From positions 38,752,714-38,816,713 of the forward strand of contig OX453274.1 in the NCBI GenBank assembly GCA_949710005.1: a stretch of 64,000 nucleotides of DNA, written 5' to 3'. The notes under the pieces were generated by a model that was not told the origin of the DNA, made no database searches, and worked only from the letters and a program-made list of their open reading frames with translations. This document shows, in pieces, positions 11,010 through 19,883 of the stretch. The position numbers were made by a program, and so were the translations under genes. How positions within the stretch are numbered: the first letter of the stretch is position 1; each line of letters begins with the position of its first letter. The DNA comes from Ricordea florida (taxonomy: Eukaryota > Cnidaria > Anthozoa > Corallimorpharia > Ricordeidae).

Positions 11010-11043
11010 TTAAAGGTTAGCCAAAGTATCTTATAAATCAAGT
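11009..11043. promoter_or_regulatory. Divergent integrase/capsid promoter
   Basis: The 34 bp between the integrase ATG (minus strand, 11007-11009) and the capsid ATG (11044) hold TTTAAAGGTTAGCC followed by AAAGTATCTTATAAAT. Element 2 preserves the same block (TTTAAAGATTAACC, then AAAGTATCTTATAAAT, near 37371-37404), so this short spacer is under selection. TTTAAA abuts the integrase start codon. TTTAAAG recurs, as TCTAAAG, ahead of most late genes. Confidence 0.6.
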
Positions 11044-12282
11044 ATGACGTCTGAAAAAATTAATCCAAACAGAATTCCAAGAGAACCCTTTGGTTTGAAG
11101 GCAGAATCAACATTAAATCGAATTACTCTAAACCCATCATCAGCCAGCCCAGGAGAAACATTATACATAAATATTCCAAAACTTTCTGAGAATTTAGTGA
11201 TTGTACCTGGAAGTGTATCTATTTTGTTTGATTTAGATGTTGAGGGTCACGCAAATAATACTGTTGTTAATAATTTATCCGCCAATCTTGTAACCAGATT
11301 AAAAGTTCTTTTTGGAGGAGAAACACTGCAAGATACTCAAAGATATGATCTATTTCAAACATATCGCGATTTATTTTTAACCGAAGAAGAGCGAGAAGAT
11401 AAATTAAAACAAGGTATTTCTTCAGAAAATATTAGAAAACTTAGAACAAATGCGGGCGATGCAAAAAAAACCCAAAAAGAAGCAAAGGAAGTAATTCTCG
11501 CTAATGTTCACGGCTCAAAGTATAGAATACCAATAAATCACCCAATTTTAAATGATCATGGTGTTTTTTATCCAAAAGCATTAGAAAATCATTTAATATT
11601 TGAGATTACACTCGCCCCAATTAATAATATTCTTATTTATTCCGATACAACTAAAACACCATCATATTCAATCAAAAACTTGGAGTTAGAATATTCTTCA
11701 ATTTCAAGCGAATACTTAGCCCGCGAGGCACAATCAACATATCAAGTTGGTAAAGGATTCTTTTATGAAAATGTTACTTTGCACAAAACTTTTACAATTT
11801 CAATAGGCGGTGATGGAGTAATAAATCAACATATTAATCTTCCAAGAAGATCAATGTCAGGAATATTATTTTTGTTTAAATTACCATACGGTGGAGGGGC
11901 TCGGGATTCTGAAAATTTTTATAATCCTGGTATATCTTCTGTTAATATTGATGTTGATGGTGTGCCAAATCGAATATACTCAAGGGGTATGATTCCATCA
12001 GATCTTTGGGAATCTGTGAAAAAACGATTCGGGAGAGAACAATTTTCACTAAACGAAATGGATTTTTATGATAGTAAGTTTGCTCTTTGGGTTGATACTA
12101 GAACCCACCCCGATAATAATATTCATGGGGGAGGATTAGCACTAAATAATACGCATGATGGTGTAAAAATAGAAATTAAAAGGAAACAAAGCGGTTCAGG
12201 AACAATAACTTGCTATATGTTTGTTGTGGCTGATGCAATGATGGAAATAATGAATTCAAGTTTGAGATCAATTAAGTACTAA
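11044..12282 (+). CDS. Major capsid protein candidate (hexon-like), element 1
   Basis: Proposed major capsid protein, expected to form the pseudo-hexagonal capsomers as a double jelly-roll. 412 residues, shorter than the Polinton capsid proteins I recall. It is Asn/Ser-rich and beta-rich, with LYINIPKLSENLVIVPG near 40, LFGGETLQDTQRYDLFQTY near 96, and a C-terminal segment with HGGGLALNN and a TITCYMFVVADAMMEIMNS strand/helix. It is immediately followed by the packaging ATPase, the standard arrangement. The element 2 orthologue (36120-37370) is near-identical over long stretches. The family call rests on position, size and overall character; I cannot verify the fold without a structure search. 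Confidence 0.82.
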   Translation: MTSEKINPNRIPREPFGLKAESTLNRITLNPSSASPGETLYINIPKLSENLVIVPGSVSILFDLDVEGHANNTVVNNLSANLVTRLKVLFGGETLQDTQRYDLFQTYRDLFLTEEEREDKLKQGISSENIRKLRTNAGDAKKTQKEAKEVILANVHGSKYRIPINHPILNDHGVFYPKALENHLIFEITLAPINNILIYSDTTKTPSYSIKNLELEYSSISSEYLAREAQSTYQVGKGFFYENVTLHKTFTISIGGDGVINQHINLPRRSMSGILFLFKLPYGGGARDSENFYNPGISSVNIDVDGVPNRIYSRGMIPSDLWESVKKRFGREQFSLNEMDFYDSKFALWVDTRTHPDNNIHGGGLALNNTHDGVKIEIKRKQSGSGTITCYMFVVADAMMEIMNSSLRSIKY

Positions 12283-12307
12283 AAACATAATGTTATGATA
12301 CAAAAAT

Positions 12308-12934
12308 ATGGAAGATTTACGAGATAAAATACCATTTCATTGTATCATAACTGGACCAACAAATTGTGGAAAAACAAAGTACCTAATTGAACAGCTCCGA
12401 GGTCCTTTCCGAAAAGTTTTTGAATATATTGTTTTAATTTGTCCAACCTATTCTAAAAATAAAACATATCATAATTTTGCTCGTGGGGACAAGAGATTCT
12501 TTGTATTATCACCAGATGCAAGTAATGTAGATGAGATTAATGAATTGTTAAATGATTGCCAAACTTTATTCTCTGGAACAAAAACATTAATAATTTTAGA
12601 TGATTGCGCTGTATCCACTGATCTGAAGAAAAGATCTAATAAGTTTATAGATTTAGCATTCTCCGGAAGGCATCACGGATTATCAATGTGGGTTTTAACC
12701 CAGCAATTAACATCAATAGCAAAACCATTCAGGGAAAATGTGGCTTGCGTTGTTACTTTCCATAATCCGTCGCAGAAAGGTATGAAAATGTTTTTCGAAG
12801 ATTATGGCGGTGATTTGGATTATGAATTAGGTAAAAAGTTTGTACAACTCCTGAAAACTGAAAAATATTCTAGACTTTGTTTGAGTTTGCGTTACCCATT
12901 CCAATGTTATTTAGAGATCCCTGAAGTGATTTAA
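12308..12934 (+). CDS. A32/FtsK-HerA type DNA-packaging ATPase, element 1
   Basis: Drives genome packaging into the capsid. 208 residues, typical of the short A32-like ATPases of Polintons and related viruses. The Walker A motif is GPTNCGKT (16-23), Walker B is LIILDD (94-99), followed by a conserved FSGRHHGLSMWVLTQQLTSI segment that includes the sensor and arginine-finger region. The upstream motif ACTAAAAAC overlaps the capsid stop codon. The element 2 orthologue (35437-36084) is very similar, but its C-terminus and stop codon are altered by a GC-rich hairpin insertion. Confidence 0.93.
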   Translation: MEDLRDKIPFHCIITGPTNCGKTKYLIEQLRGPFRKVFEYIVLICPTYSKNKTYHNFARGDKRFFVLSPDASNVDEINELLNDCQTLFSGTKTLIILDDCAVSTDLKKRSNKFIDLAFSGRHHGLSMWVLTQQLTSIAKPFRENVACVVTFHNPSQKGMKMFFEDYGGDLDYELGKKFVQLLKTEKYSRLCLSLRYPFQCYLEIPEVI

Positions 12935-12959
12935 AAATAACCCATTTATTATCACAAAG

Positions 12960-13493
12960 ATGGCAAACGTTGAAGATTATATTAAAGAAAATACCGACCA
13001 ACCGAATGGAGAAACGGTAAAAGATAATGAAGTTGAGATAAAACAAGAATCACTAGCCATTCTCGCAGTGCTTGGGGCAACAAAGGAATATATGGGGGTT
13101 GAAATGAGCTTGGGCGATATAAAAAAATTATCAGAAAAAGATGTAGAAAAATATTTTAATCGTTATCAAACAGTAATGGGTAAGAAAATTAACGGTGGAT
13201 TGGTAGATTCATCCCTACAATTAGTTTCTAAACTTATTTCATATTTAGTTCCGGTTGATGATATAGAATCTCTTTGTAAGGATTTGAAGAATGATGATTT
13301 GGTTAATCGTGAATTAACAAACATTGTGGGGCTATTAGCATTAAAAGGAGGAAGGTTGGTAGCACTTGCTAGCGGATTATTTCAGGTTGCTAAACACGTT
13401 AAATTCAACAAAAATCAACAATTTTCAGTAAATTCTAACAAAACTGATCAGGAAACTAAGCAATCTACTGAAGGTATTGATACTGTATATTAA
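12960..13493 (+). CDS. Conserved helical protein following ATPase, element 1
   Basis: 177 residues of unknown function. It has an acidic N-terminus, then a well-conserved, predicted all-helical core (GATKEYMGVEMSLGDIKKL, VEKYFNRYQ, NDDLVNRELTNIVGLLALK) and a weakly conserved Gln/Asn/Thr-rich tail ending in DTVY. The element 2 orthologue is 34828-35388. Its conservation and its place between the ATPase and the membrane proteins suggest a virion protein. No signal peptide or membrane segment. The upstream TTTAAAAATAACCC block overlaps the ATPase stop and is also present in element 2. Confidence 0.8.
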   Translation: MANVEDYIKENTDQPNGETVKDNEVEIKQESLAILAVLGATKEYMGVEMSLGDIKKLSEKDVEKYFNRYQTVMGKKINGGLVDSSLQLVSKLISYLVPVDDIESLCKDLKNDDLVNRELTNIVGLLALKGGRLVALASGLFQVAKHVKFNKNQQFSVNSNKTDQETKQSTEGIDTVY

Positions 13494-13530
13494 ACAGATC
13501 TAAAAACTTATTTGCAGCATCTAAATAACA

Positions 13531-13968
13531 ATGTCTGAACAATCTGAAGTAGAAGTTGAACAAATTACAGCAGATCCCACACCTGAAAATAAAGATACTA
13601 AAAAGAGGGAGAAAGATCCTAAAAAAGTAGCGGCTGGTAAGAAATTAGCTGAATATAATAAAAAAGCTAAAGAAGCATTAGCCAGGGAAATGAAACGTGA
13701 AAGGGAACAAAATGAAAATATAGAAAGTGAGTATAATCAAGAAAAGTCAAACAATAAAGTGAAAGCGTGGCTACCAGAGCTATCTTTTACAACTGTATTA
13801 TCAATTGTTGGAATAGGGTTTACAGCATTTGATATGTTTATGAGATATTATAAAAACAGAATACCTGATTTATCACAAGTTCCAACACAACCTTTTCAAG
13901 CCCCGCCCATAAAGATTCATAATCCACAAACTCAACCCGCAGACCGTCCAAAAATTGGAATGATGTAA
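13531..13968 (+). CDS. Single-pass membrane protein, lysine-rich, element 1
   Basis: 145 residues. Residues 20-80 are highly charged (KKREKDPKKVAAGKKLAEYN), followed by one hydrophobic helix at about 85-104 (LSFTTVLSIVGIGFTAFDMF) and a Pro/Gln-rich tail ending DRPKIGMM. It is preceded by TCTAAAAAC (13499-13507). The element 2 orthologue (34300-34782) keeps the helix and the DRPKIGM end but carries extra in-frame GC-rich insertions just after the helix. Likely a virion membrane or membrane-penetration protein; that function is inference from position. Confidence 0.8.
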   Translation: MSEQSEVEVEQITADPTPENKDTKKREKDPKKVAAGKKLAEYNKKAKEALAREMKREREQNENIESEYNQEKSNNKVKAWLPELSFTTVLSIVGIGFTAFDMFMRYYKNRIPDLSQVPTQPFQAPPIKIHNPQTQPADRPKIGMM

Positions 13969-14028
13969 TTATAAATTATTTTTTACTACATAAAGATATC
14001 TAAAGGTTTATTAATGATGTAGTAAAAA

Positions 14029-14247
14029 ATGTCAAACGAAAATAAACTTGTGAAAACTGTAACTGATTCAGCGGTACTTATCGGATTAGGGGCTGGAGTT
14101 GGCTATGTAGCTAAAAAGGTAATGAAAGAATCATTTTTGAACGATCCATCCTCAAGTATTACAAATTATGCAAAATGGGTGGCTGTATTATCCGGAAGTA
14201 TGTATCTAAAAACCTATTTAGAGGATCAGAAGATTTTACCAAAATAA
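14029..14247 (+). CDS. Small membrane protein, element 1
   Basis: 72 residues with two hydrophobic stretches (about 14-28 and 47-60) separated by an NDPSSSITNYAKWVAVLSGS segment that is almost unchanged in element 2 (34036-34254). TCTAAAGG lies at 13999-14006, with a GATGTAGTAAAAAA run directly before the ATG; both are shared with element 2. The following gene starts only 6 bp downstream with no promoter motif of its own, so the two are probably co-transcribed. Function unknown; size and hydrophobicity suit a minor virion membrane protein. Confidence 0.8.
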   Translation: MSNENKLVKTVTDSAVLIGLGAGVGYVAKKVMKESFLNDPSSSITNYAKWVAVLSGSMYLKTYLEDQKILPK

Positions 14248-14253
14248 TTAAAT

Positions 14254-14649
14254 ATGGCAGCAATAGCGATGATGATTGGTGGGGCTATATTGAATGCAAC
14301 AGCATTTGTTGGCGGAAATTATCTTGCAAAAAGTCTTTCAGGACATAATAATGTAGATATAGAAAAAATACGACACGATAAAGCATTAGAAAAATATCAA
14401 AGAGATTACGCAGAATATCAGGAAAAAAGACAAGAAATGCTTGATTGGAAAATGAAGAAAAAAGATGAAAAATATCAAGCATCAAAAAATATTTCGACTA
14501 CAAACCAAGCTTTTGAATTGTATGGGCAAATGCAAGAGCCAAAATTCTCTGATTATTACAAACCAAGCGATGAACAAAAAACAGGAGAAATGGTATATGT
14601 TGGAGCTGGAATGTTAGGTTTAGGTTACGCGGTCAGTAAAATATTTTAA
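14254..14649 (+). CDS. Small membrane/coiled-coil protein, element 1
   Basis: 131 residues. A hydrophobic, Gly/Ala-rich N-terminal helix (about 1-28) is followed by a charged coiled coil (RHDKALEKYQRDYAEYQEK) and a second hydrophobic segment at the C-terminus (about 112-129). The element 2 orthologue (33641-34033) is closely similar. It lies 6 bp after the 72-residue gene and ends just before a palindromic hairpin that separates it from the convergent 264-residue gene. It resembles in layout the amphipathic membrane-lytic proteins of adenovirus-like capsids, but I cannot identify it by sequence. Confidence 0.8.
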   Translation: MAAIAMMIGGAILNATAFVGGNYLAKSLSGHNNVDIEKIRHDKALEKYQRDYAEYQEKRQEMLDWKMKKKDEKYQASKNISTTNQAFELYGQMQEPKFSDYYKPSDEQKTGEMVYVGAGMLGLGYAVSKIF

Positions 14650-14658
14650 ATTATTATT

Positions 14659-14690
14659 TGTTATGTAACCAGTAATTTGGTTATATAACA
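14659..14690. terminator. Convergent-gene hairpin, element 1
   Basis: A palindrome with 13-base arms (TGTTATGTAACCA and TGGTTATATAACA, one mismatch) around a 6-base loop, placed exactly between the stop codons of two convergent genes (14649 and 14712). The same arms recur at 19843-19874 and, in element 2, at 28461-28500, again only between convergent stops. It probably acts as a two-way 3'-end signal, comparable to the hairpins used for transcript ends in mimivirus-like giant viruses. Confidence 0.65.
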
Positions 14691-14711
14691 CAAGTATATT
14701 TATTATTGGGT

Positions 14712-15506
14712 TTACATTAGACTCTCAACATCAGAATCTTCATCCATTTCTTCAGCCGCAGATTTACTATCTGAAATAGTTAAGCATCTAAATTTAGTTA
14801 ATCTTTTCATTTCTTTGTTTGGTTCTATAACTGCTTCATAAAGTTTTACTTGAAGTGCAATACAAGAACCAATAAATATTGATTCAATTTTTATTACACT
14901 TTCTTCAACTCGACAACCTTTATTTAATAATTTTAATGGATCAATTAACTTATCATTTTTAGAGTTATAAAACTTGGTTAAAATTTGGTCTTGTTTTTTA
15001 TCCCAAATTAATTTTGCATATAAAGTTGGACCTCTATCTGGAACTCTATCCATTGAAGATTTTTCCAACTTCCAATATAAAGGATTTAAACCTCCTTTTT
15101 GTTTTTCAAGCTCATTTCTTTCCAACTCAAATTTGCCAATTTTTGCTCTATTAATAAGCAAATGATCAATGCAATTGTCAACTATTTCATTGAATAAATC
15201 AATCCATTTTTCTTCTTCGGGTGTTGGACTGCTTCCACTCCATAAACATAATGGAAACACATATCCTGCAACTGCACCTGTTTGTTGATTTGTGTTTGTA
15301 GAAACACCAAAAGAATATAAATTACCGGTTGGAATAACAAGTTCTCCTTCTGTTCCATCATCATTTTTTGTAAAAATTTTAATTCGTTTGAATTCAACCT
15401 TTGGTTTTGTTCCTGGAATTTCACCAACAATTGGTTTAGAAAAAATCATGCTTACTTTAGGAATATAACTATTAACATCTATTAATTGTGTAGTTTCGTT
15501 CATCAT
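14712..15506 (-). CDS. 264-residue protein, possible ssDNA-binding-like, element 1 only
   Basis: 264 residues, transcribed opposite to its neighbours. Visible blocks are SMIFSKPIVGEIPGTKPKVE near 19, a GPTLYAKLIWDK segment near 164, and an ESIFIGSCIALQVKLYEAVI segment in the C-terminal third, then a very acidic tail. The pattern of GPTLYAK followed by a LQVKLYEA strand resembles uncharacterised, putatively single-strand-DNA-binding proteins of large DNA viruses as I remember them. This is unverified. Element 2 has an unrelated 85-residue gene at the same locus. Its start diverges from the 404-residue gene across about 90 bp holding a TTTAAAG on one strand and TCTAAAG on the other. Confidence 0.72.
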   Translation of the reverse strand: MMNETTQLIDVNSYIPKVSMIFSKPIVGEIPGTKPKVEFKRIKIFTKNDDGTEGELVIPTGNLYSFGVSTNTNQQTGAVAGYVFPLCLWSGSSPTPEEEKWIDLFNEIVDNCIDHLLINRAKIGKFELERNELEKQKGGLNPLYWKLEKSSMDRVPDRGPTLYAKLIWDKKQDQILTKFYNSKNDKLIDPLKLLNKGCRVEESVIKIESIFIGSCIALQVKLYEAVIEPNKEMKRLTKFRCLTISDSKSAAEEMDEDSDVESLM

Positions 15507-15597
15507 TTTATTTTTATATATATATTTTTATCTTTAAATCAAATTTTACTTTTGTTTTTCAATCTAAAGATTTCTTACTGATGAGTAAAAAAAAATC

Positions 15598-16812
15598 ATG
15601 GAGGAAGATATACCATTAGAAGATTTGTCAAAGGGAACTGATGATAATGATGATGGGGATGATACATTTTACCAAAGCCCAAACACATCTACAAGCCACA
15701 TAGAATATCCAGGTTATGATGAAGATGAAGGAAGAAGACGAGCAGAATGGGATATGCCATCTGAAAGAAGGAATCTGGGTGATGTTTTAAGAGAAAGAGA
15801 TGAGAAATATGATAGAAGGCGAGAAGCGGGTCAAGAACTCAAACGCTATTTACCAGACTTCAATCCTGATGATGCAACATTTAATGTAACATATGGAAAA
15901 GATGGAAGTATAATCGGAGAATATAGTAATAGGGCTAATTCTGCGTCACATATAATACTTGATAAAGATAAAAATCTTAAGCTTGAAGATTTACCAAAAG
16001 TAATGAGAAAAGAACTAGGTGTTGATTATGAAACAATGCTGGAAAAATATAATAATACCGCGTCAGAATTGAAAAAATCCATTGAGAAAAATAAGGAATT
16101 AGATAATGCATTGCAAGGATTGAAAGCAACAGCAGAAGTATATCCGCAGGAGATTAGCCGATATGAAGAAAGAGAAAAAGAACTTAGAGAATTCATTGAG
16201 AGACAACAAATAGAAAAAGCTGAAAATAAAAGTCTTTTCGATCAAACCGTTAAACAGAATATAGAATTAAAAATACAAGAAAAGAAACTTTTGGATGAAA
16301 CAAAATTATACAAAGAAGAAATAGATAAATATAAGAAGGGTAAATCAAATTTAGCAAAGTTAGAACAAAGCAATGAACGATTAAAATCTGAGGTTGATAA
16401 ATTAAGAGAACAGATTAGAAATAAAACAATTTCAGACAAAGAACAATTATCAAATATTGATGCCCGAAAAGATGAAATACTTAAAAATTTGCCATTACGA
16501 GAGCGGATAAAGTATATATTCAAAAAGTATGGTTTTACAGTTTTTGCTGTTCTAAGTGCAGTAGGTGTCATCATTGGTGTTATAGTTTCTAATCTTTCTA
16601 AAGGTTTATCAACATTAGGAAGAGGTGTAGGGAATGGTTTGAAAACTCTTGGTAAAAAATTAGGTGAAATATTACCAGGAATGGTTGGTGCTATCGTGAG
16701 CTTTCTATTCAAAACAGCTGGGCAGGTTATTGGATTTTTAGGTGAAAATGCTTGGCTTTTGATAATGGCTGTAGTTCTATATTTTGTGGAAAGTATAAAA
16801 AAGAAGGTCTAA
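15598..16812 (+). CDS. Coiled-coil protein with hydrophobic C-terminus, element 1
   Basis: 404 residues. An acidic disordered N-terminus is followed by a long coiled coil (about 165-295), a conserved NLPLRERIKYIFKKYGFTVF junction, and a C-terminal hydrophobic region of about 90 residues with glycine-rich helices and a final LLIMAVVLYFVE segment. The architecture suggests a membrane-inserted fibre or tail-like protein, or a membrane-remodelling protein; the role is inferred. The element 2 orthologue (31727-33232) has a much longer N-terminus but an almost identical C-terminal 100 residues. TCTAAAG at 15563-15569 is followed by a TTTCTTACTGATGAGTAAAA run shared with element 2. Confidence 0.8.
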   Translation: MEEDIPLEDLSKGTDDNDDGDDTFYQSPNTSTSHIEYPGYDEDEGRRRAEWDMPSERRNLGDVLRERDEKYDRRREAGQELKRYLPDFNPDDATFNVTYGKDGSIIGEYSNRANSASHIILDKDKNLKLEDLPKVMRKELGVDYETMLEKYNNTASELKKSIEKNKELDNALQGLKATAEVYPQEISRYEEREKELREFIERQQIEKAENKSLFDQTVKQNIELKIQEKKLLDETKLYKEEIDKYKKGKSNLAKLEQSNERLKSEVDKLREQIRNKTISDKEQLSNIDARKDEILKNLPLRERIKYIFKKYGFTVFAVLSAVGVIIGVIVSNLSKGLSTLGRGVGNGLKTLGKKLGEILPGMVGAIVSFLFKTAGQVIGFLGENAWLLIMAVVLYFVESIKKKV

Positions 16813-16841
16813 AGATATCATGTTGAGTAGTAAAATACAAT

Positions 16842-17441
16842 ATGGATGAATACAATAGAATTTACCCTGTATTACCTAATAATCCAGATCCTATTAATTT
16901 CAGACTACAAAAATCAAGCGAAGTATTACAAAATCTTGAGAAAGAAATTAAACATTACGAAGAAGTAAGGAAAAAATATAATAGGGCGAGAGGAATATGT
17001 ACAAAAATAAGTGTTTCTGGTGGTTTGATTTCAGTTATTCTATCAGCAAGCGGTTTAGGAACTTCTCTTACTGGGTTTGGTGCTATTGTTGGTGTTCCTT
17101 TGGGGGTTATAGGTGGTTTTTTTGGTGGGTTGTCTGTTGGATTTGGTTTTGCTTCTAAAAGACTTTCTGGTAAAGTTAGTAAACACGAACAAACCGCTGC
17201 AATTGCAAAATCAAAATTAAACACAATTAACGATTTAGTTTCAAAAGCTTTGAAAGATAATGTTATATCCGATCAAGAATTTTCTATAATTTTAGCAGAG
17301 TTGGAAAAGTTTCAAAAACTAAAACAAGAAATACGACAAAAATTTAGGAAAGAAGCAGAAAAAAACTTGGATATGTCCATGATAAGGAGAGAAGTGCGCG
17401 AAGATCTATTAAAAGAACTTACCGGAGGGAAAGGACATTAA
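16842..17441 (+). CDS. Gly-rich hydrophobic-hairpin protein, element 1
   Basis: 199 residues. A coiled-coil N-terminal third (LQKSSEVLQNLEKEIKHYEE) is followed by a glycine-rich hydrophobic stretch (about 58-108, two helices likely forming a membrane hairpin) and a helical C-terminal half containing SKHEQTAAIAKSKLNTINDL, invariant in element 2 (31029-31688). TCTAAAG (16808-16814) overlaps the stop codon of the upstream gene. The layout resembles membrane-pore or fusion-like accessory proteins. No catalytic motif. Function unknown. Confidence 0.8.
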   Translation: MDEYNRIYPVLPNNPDPINFRLQKSSEVLQNLEKEIKHYEEVRKKYNRARGICTKISVSGGLISVILSASGLGTSLTGFGAIVGVPLGVIGGFFGGLSVGFGFASKRLSGKVSKHEQTAAIAKSKLNTINDLVSKALKDNVISDQEFSIILAELEKFQKLKQEIRQKFRKEAEKNLDMSMIRREVREDLLKELTGGKGH

Positions 17442-17547
17442 AACTTGTATATGAGAAAACTGAAGTTGGTTGCAATTGTTTTGCAGGAATTAATTGACAT
17501 CTTATTCTTAATCTAAAGACCGGTTTATTTGAAACACAAAGAATAAG

Positions 17548-19173
17548 ATGTTATTAGACGATTTCAAAACTAAATACCCAAACGCCAAACTCAATAAATT
17601 TACATTTATTAATGATTCATTTGGCGGATATATTAAATGGAAAGTTAATGGGATAACAATTATGTCTTATGATGATCCTTCTGGAAAAACATGGACTGAT
17701 GATCTTCCTACTAATTTGAAAACATTATTATGGAAAGATTTAGGGTTAGAAAATAGTTCCTTTCCAGAAAGTTTATCATCTACAAAAGAAACATATCCAA
17801 TACCCGGTATTAAATTCGATGAATCTGCAAAAAATGTAACAAAAATGTTAATTATTTTAGATATATATGTTTCAGATAAAGACAACTTCATTTCCCCCAT
17901 GAAAAATGTATTTAAAAATCAGACTGTAGGACTTACTAGCGGTAAAGAAGCTAGAGCTTGGTTGAATAAACCAAATATTAATCACTGGCCTCAGCAATTA
18001 AACATGGCGGTTTGGTGTGCAACATCTGGATGCGGTGTAAGTTTAAATGATAGTTTAAATTACCCAAAAGTTATTAGAAGTTTTATTATATTTCACATAT
18101 ACTTTACAATAAGAAGAATATTATATGAATTATCTTTACCATTACCCGGCGAACAAACTTTTTCTTTAAAAAATAATCCATACAACAAAAATGCTTATAA
18201 TCGTTTATGTGCAGAATTTGGCTTAAGCAATAATCAAGATTATAGAGGATTAAATAAACCTTTGGCTGATTTTAGATGGAAAGGGGGTGCAAATCACGGT
18301 GTTGGGGATGTATTCATTGATTATGGAAAAGGATACGTGCCTCCCGGAAGCGTTCCTGGAAGCGCTAGTGGGCAAGCAATAGGTGGTGGAAATCAAGATG
18401 TCAGAATTATAAGGAGCTACGATCCTGATGCAAATATTTGGCCAAGCAGTTCAAATAGATTTTCCGATGATGGAGGTAAAAAAATAGATGGGAATTTAAT
18501 ATCTATGCTTCGAAATGATTACTTTGTTGATTTTCAATATGCATGGTTTATACCAGAATCTGGATATGGATTAACAAATGCTGGATTAGGAAGAATAAAT
18601 AGATCGGTTGAAGCTTTTGTTTATTGTGTTTTGGGGGCTCAAGTTAATACTAGGAATTCAATTATTGGTAATGGAGGAAGAGCATTTGAAACCCAGCAAG
18701 AATTTATAGATTTATTTGAAAGCTCTGTGATTGAAAATGATATCGCAAATTCAAATCAAAGATATCAAATGGCGGTTCAAGAATCAAAAGTACGGCTTGA
18801 TTTGGCTATAGCTCCTGATGTTTTGTTGATGCCAAGCAATTTAATTATAAATACAGAAAGCGTTATTGGATACAATAATAATCTGAAAATAGCAACAAAA
18901 GATATGAAATTTGGGGTAAATAATTCATTAAACATTGAAACAAAAAATGTTGGAATAACTCATAGTTTAGGAACATCAAAGGTTTTATTTAATACTAATG
19001 CTCAACCAAGAAAAAATATAAATCCTAAATTAAAAAATAGCGATGAATCAAACAATAGCGATGAATCAAACAAAACAAATGAAGTTAGTAATATAGAAAC
19101 ATCTTCCCATCAAAATACTCTTATTGTTTTAATATTTGCTGGAGGATTATTATCTTGGTTTTTATTTCGATAA
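17548..19173 (+). CDS. Large virion protein candidate with C-terminal anchor, element 1
   Basis: 541 residues, the largest late protein after the polymerase. Conserved blocks shared with element 2 (29363-30925) include GGYIKWKV near 30, HWPQQLNMAVWCATSGCG near 150, a FTIRRILYELSLPLP stretch, SAEAFVYC or SVEAFVYC with LGAQVNTRNS near 360, and QQEFIDLFESSVIENDI. A single hydrophobic segment (FAGGLLSWFLFR) ends the protein, so it is probably anchored by its C-terminus. The variable linker before it is Ser/Asn-rich. The His and Cys residues do not fit the adenain H-D-C pattern, so I do not call it the maturation protease. TCTAAAG at 17512-17518. Confidence 0.8.
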   Translation: MLLDDFKTKYPNAKLNKFTFINDSFGGYIKWKVNGITIMSYDDPSGKTWTDDLPTNLKTLLWKDLGLENSSFPESLSSTKETYPIPGIKFDESAKNVTKMLIILDIYVSDKDNFISPMKNVFKNQTVGLTSGKEARAWLNKPNINHWPQQLNMAVWCATSGCGVSLNDSLNYPKVIRSFIIFHIYFTIRRILYELSLPLPGEQTFSLKNNPYNKNAYNRLCAEFGLSNNQDYRGLNKPLADFRWKGGANHGVGDVFIDYGKGYVPPGSVPGSASGQAIGGGNQDVRIIRSYDPDANIWPSSSNRFSDDGGKKIDGNLISMLRNDYFVDFQYAWFIPESGYGLTNAGLGRINRSVEAFVYCVLGAQVNTRNSIIGNGGRAFETQQEFIDLFESSVIENDIANSNQRYQMAVQESKVRLDLAIAPDVLLMPSNLIINTESVIGYNNNLKIATKDMKFGVNNSLNIETKNVGITHSLGTSKVLFNTNAQPRKNINPKLKNSDESNNSDESNKTNEVSNIETSSHQNTLIVLIFAGGLLSWFLFR

Positions 19174-19207
19174 AAATTAATCTAAACATATACCTTCTAA
19201 ATGAAAA

Positions 19208-19837
19208 ATGTTTAGCATTACAATGTATAATTCAGAAACTAGGGTTTATTTAGACCCTCCAATGAAATACGTTAGTGAATTACAACTTTTAGATTGTAAT
19301 ATTAAAACAAAAAGACCAATAACCTTAAAGAATCAAGAAAAAATAACTGATGAACAAGATAAGCCTTTAGTAATATTTAATCCAGGAACATATTCCATAA
19401 ATGATATAAAAATATTAATTGAGCTCAGCGAAAAGGGTAAAAATATAACAATGATTATCGGAGATAATTTTGCTTACATAATCAACAATAAATCAATTAA
19501 CATTAAATTTACCCAGGGTTTACAAAATTCTTTAGGGCTGCCAGAGGTTTTATTTAAAATAACTCAAATAGATATAACTATAAAAGAACCTTTGAGACTT
19601 TTATGCAGCATAGTTGATAATAGAATGTCATACACGAATAAAGGTAAAAATGGAGGCCTTGTAAAAATACAACCATCCCAATTACTAGCAAACATTCCAT
19701 CAAAAGATTATCCATCCATTCCAATTAGAAAATATGATAACATGATTAATCACTTTGATTTAACCATTTTAGACTCTGATTGGAAAAAGTTTGATCTAAA
19801 AGGAGAATCTGTAACTTTTAGTTTAAGATTTAAATAA
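19208..19837 (+). CDS. Conserved ~210-residue protein (minor capsid candidate), element 1
   Basis: 209 residues, predicted beta-rich, with SITMYNSETRVYLDPP at the start, LLDCNIKTKRP, a PGTYSINDIK turn, PLRLLCSIVDN and a conserved end (LLANIPSKDYPSIPIRKYDN, then a HFDLTILDSDWKKFDLKG segment). Its size and beta-rich look would suit a single jelly-roll penton or a fibre-like minor capsid protein, and no other gene in the element is a better penton candidate; this is by elimination, not by recognition. The element 2 orthologue is 28502-29137. It is followed by a hairpin and the convergent 186-residue gene. Confidence 0.78.
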   Translation: MFSITMYNSETRVYLDPPMKYVSELQLLDCNIKTKRPITLKNQEKITDEQDKPLVIFNPGTYSINDIKILIELSEKGKNITMIIGDNFAYIINNKSINIKFTQGLQNSLGLPEVLFKITQIDITIKEPLRLLCSIVDNRMSYTNKGKNGGLVKIQPSQLLANIPSKDYPSIPIRKYDNMINHFDLTILDSDWKKFDLKGESVTFSLRFK

Positions 19838-19842
19838 ATTTT

Positions 19843-19874
19843 TGTTATGTAACCATTTATTGGGTTATATAACA
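19843..19874. terminator. Convergent-gene hairpin, element 1
   Basis: GTTATGTAACC (19844-19854) pairs with GGTTATATAAC (19863-19873) between the convergent stop codons at 19837 and 19884. Nearly the same arms as at 14659-14690 and 28461-28500. Confidence 0.65.
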
Positions 19875-19883
19875 TAACTTTTA

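Noticed and set aside
17976..18150. Adenain-like protease in the 541-residue protein
   Set aside because: His, Trp, Gln and Cys occur together, but the order and spacing do not fit the H-D/E-Q-C arrangement of adenovirus proteases.
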